The notes under the pieces: model-generated | The model's database searches: none | What the model saw: only the letters and a program-made list of their open reading frames with translations | What the model was told of the DNA's origin: nothing | Translations under genes and position numbers: made by a program | NCBI RefSeq assembly: GCF_003610555.1 | Contig: NZ_RAPQ01000015.1 | Coordinates: 1 to 64,000 of the forward strand | Source: Marinifilum flexuosum | GTDB taxonomy: Bacteria > Bacteroidota > Bacteroidia > Bacteroidales > Marinifilaceae | Length of the DNA: 64,000 bases | Direction of reading: 5' to 3' | Shown: positions 63,311-64,000 of the stretch, piece by piece | Position numbering within the stretch: the stretch's first letter is position 1 | Layout: each line of letters opens with the position of its first letter

Positions 63311-64000
63311 CTATAATTTCTGGGCGATATTTTCGCCCATTTTTATTGAAGTTTCGTAGCCATGTCGGGTATTTTCAACAATATCCTCATCGAAAGCAAC
63401 TTTTTCCTTCTCGAAGAATAAAACAACTGTAGATCCACCAAAAGCAAAGTACCCTTTCTCACTCCCCTTTTCTACAAATGCATCTTTCTTGTAGGTTTGT
63501 ATAATACTACCTACCATAGTTGCTCCAACCTCAGAAATCAAAATATCGCCATACTCCTTTGTTTTTAAAATACTATAAGCTCGTTGATTCTGACAAAATA
63601 TTTCTAAACTTTTCTTTAAAGCCAAAGGCGAAACCGAAAAATACTTTCCTTTAATCTTTTTTGATTTTGATGCTATTCCTTCAGCTGGAAAATGATATCG
63701 GTGATAATCGGCTGGAGCCAATCTAATAATAGCCATTGCCCCATCAACATACTTCTCTGCCAACTTTTTGTTCCCCAAAAAGCTATTAATAGAAAACTCG
63801 GATCCTTTTACAAAAAACGATTCTACATCTTTAAGCGAAGAAAATGCAAGAATTTTTCCATCAGCAGGCGAAACGATGGCATCGCCAATAGGACGTTGCT
63901 TATCTTGAATCTTACGATAGAAGAAATCGTTAAAATGCTTATAGGATTTACTATCTGATTCATGATAAATGGAAAGGTCTATTCCATTTTTTTTAACAAA
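63311..64000 (-). CDS. psd: Phosphatidylserine decarboxylase (N-terminal end beyond the window)
   Basis: The frame stays open to the right edge; the apparent start at 63778 is just an internal TTG. Upstream codons give YKHFNDFFYRK, IVSPADGKIL and VKGSEFSINSFLG, which together with YHRYHFPAEG and the C-terminal YFAFGGSTVVLFF identify PSD. GGST is the self-cleavage site that makes the pyruvoyl group. Membrane enzyme making phosphatidylethanolamine. The N-terminus lies outside, so the length cannot be judged. Confidence 0.9.
   Translation of the reverse strand, partial: FVKKNGIDLSIYHESDSKSYKHFNDFFYRKIQDKQRPIGDAIVSPADGKILAFSSLKDVESFFVKGSEFSINSFLGNKKLAEKYVDGAMAIIRLAPADYHRYHFPAEGIASKSKKIKGKYFSVSPLALKKSLEIFCQNQRAYSILKTKEYGDILISEVGATMVGSIIQTYKKDAFVEKGSEKGYFAFGGSTVVLFFEKEKVAFDEDIVENTRHGYETSIKMGENIAQKL

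Noticed and set aside
63311-63778. Complete 155-aa protein
   Set aside because: It is the C-terminal part of phosphatidylserine decarboxylase; the frame continues to 64000 with matching PSD motifs.

Overview
The window reads as chromosome from an AT-rich Bacteroidota bacterium. The lineage call rests on several things: many Sec/lipobox N-termini (LFAC, LYGC, FVAC), LytS/LytTR signalling, a TPR-LuxR sensor regulator, BIG2 and HYR secreted proteins, a carboxypeptidase-regulatory-like (CarboxypepD_reg) fold, DUF6090-type membrane proteins, and promoters of the TTG-N18-TAnnTTTG kind. A marine or gut Bacteroidales/Marinilabiliales relative is plausible, but the sequence does not settle the family. 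Most genes are on the minus strand. No tRNA, rRNA, CRISPR array or intact transposase was found.

Layout. 0-8.6 kb: a minus-strand cluster of two divergent S-adenosylhomocysteine-hydrolase-fold paralogs around a small Cys-rich ATC-hydrolase-like protein, then a phospholipase-D-fold protein. Upstream is a 304-aa helical/CarboxypepD_reg protein, itself preceded by a small ORF made of 21-bp (7-residue) tandem repeats. 8.6-19 kb: mostly housekeeping or accessory single genes (BIG2 lipoprotein, zinc peptidase plus lipoprotein, HD hydrolase, GNAT, LUD protein, sialate O-acetylesterase, methyltransferase, 2H phosphoesterase). 19-26.9 kb: membrane and periplasmic hypotheticals, an acyltransferase, and a LytS/LytTR pair divergent from a short ExbB-like protein. 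27-30.7 kb: two radical SAM paralogs, an enoyl-CoA hydratase-like protein and an AraC regulator. 30.9-38.1 kb: single-gene units separated by recurring intergenic repeats (nuclease-fold lipoprotein, TlpA-like thioredoxin, DUF805, NADAR and several unknowns).

38.2-41.7 kb is a translationally coupled three-gene ABC-three-component (ABC-3C) conflict system: DUF3732 ATPase, middle component and Cap4-like nuclease effector. It is bounded by short inverted GTTGGCGTT sequences and an attC-like palindrome. 42-43.4 kb is a second copy of the CarboxypepD_reg-protein plus 21-bp-repeat pair, with 12 perfectly phased units. 43.8-44.8 kb is a partly duplicated, non-coding REP-like repeat. 44.8-50.2 kb holds DUF2809, YIP1, an amidohydrolase and a HYR/LamG-like secreted protein.

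51.2-58.3 kb is a run of five exported proteins: a long helical lipoprotein, a 204-aa protein, a CsgG-like/TPR protein, a double ricin-type lectin and a 576-aa protein. It is divergent from a TPR-TM-LuxR regulator at 58.6-60.9 kb, which probably controls it. The right end has small exported proteins and a phosphatidylserine decarboxylase running off the edge. The least-explained elements are the divergent SAHH-like cluster and the twice-occurring repeat-ORF/CarboxypepD_reg pair; the ABC-3C locus is the best-supported defence system.
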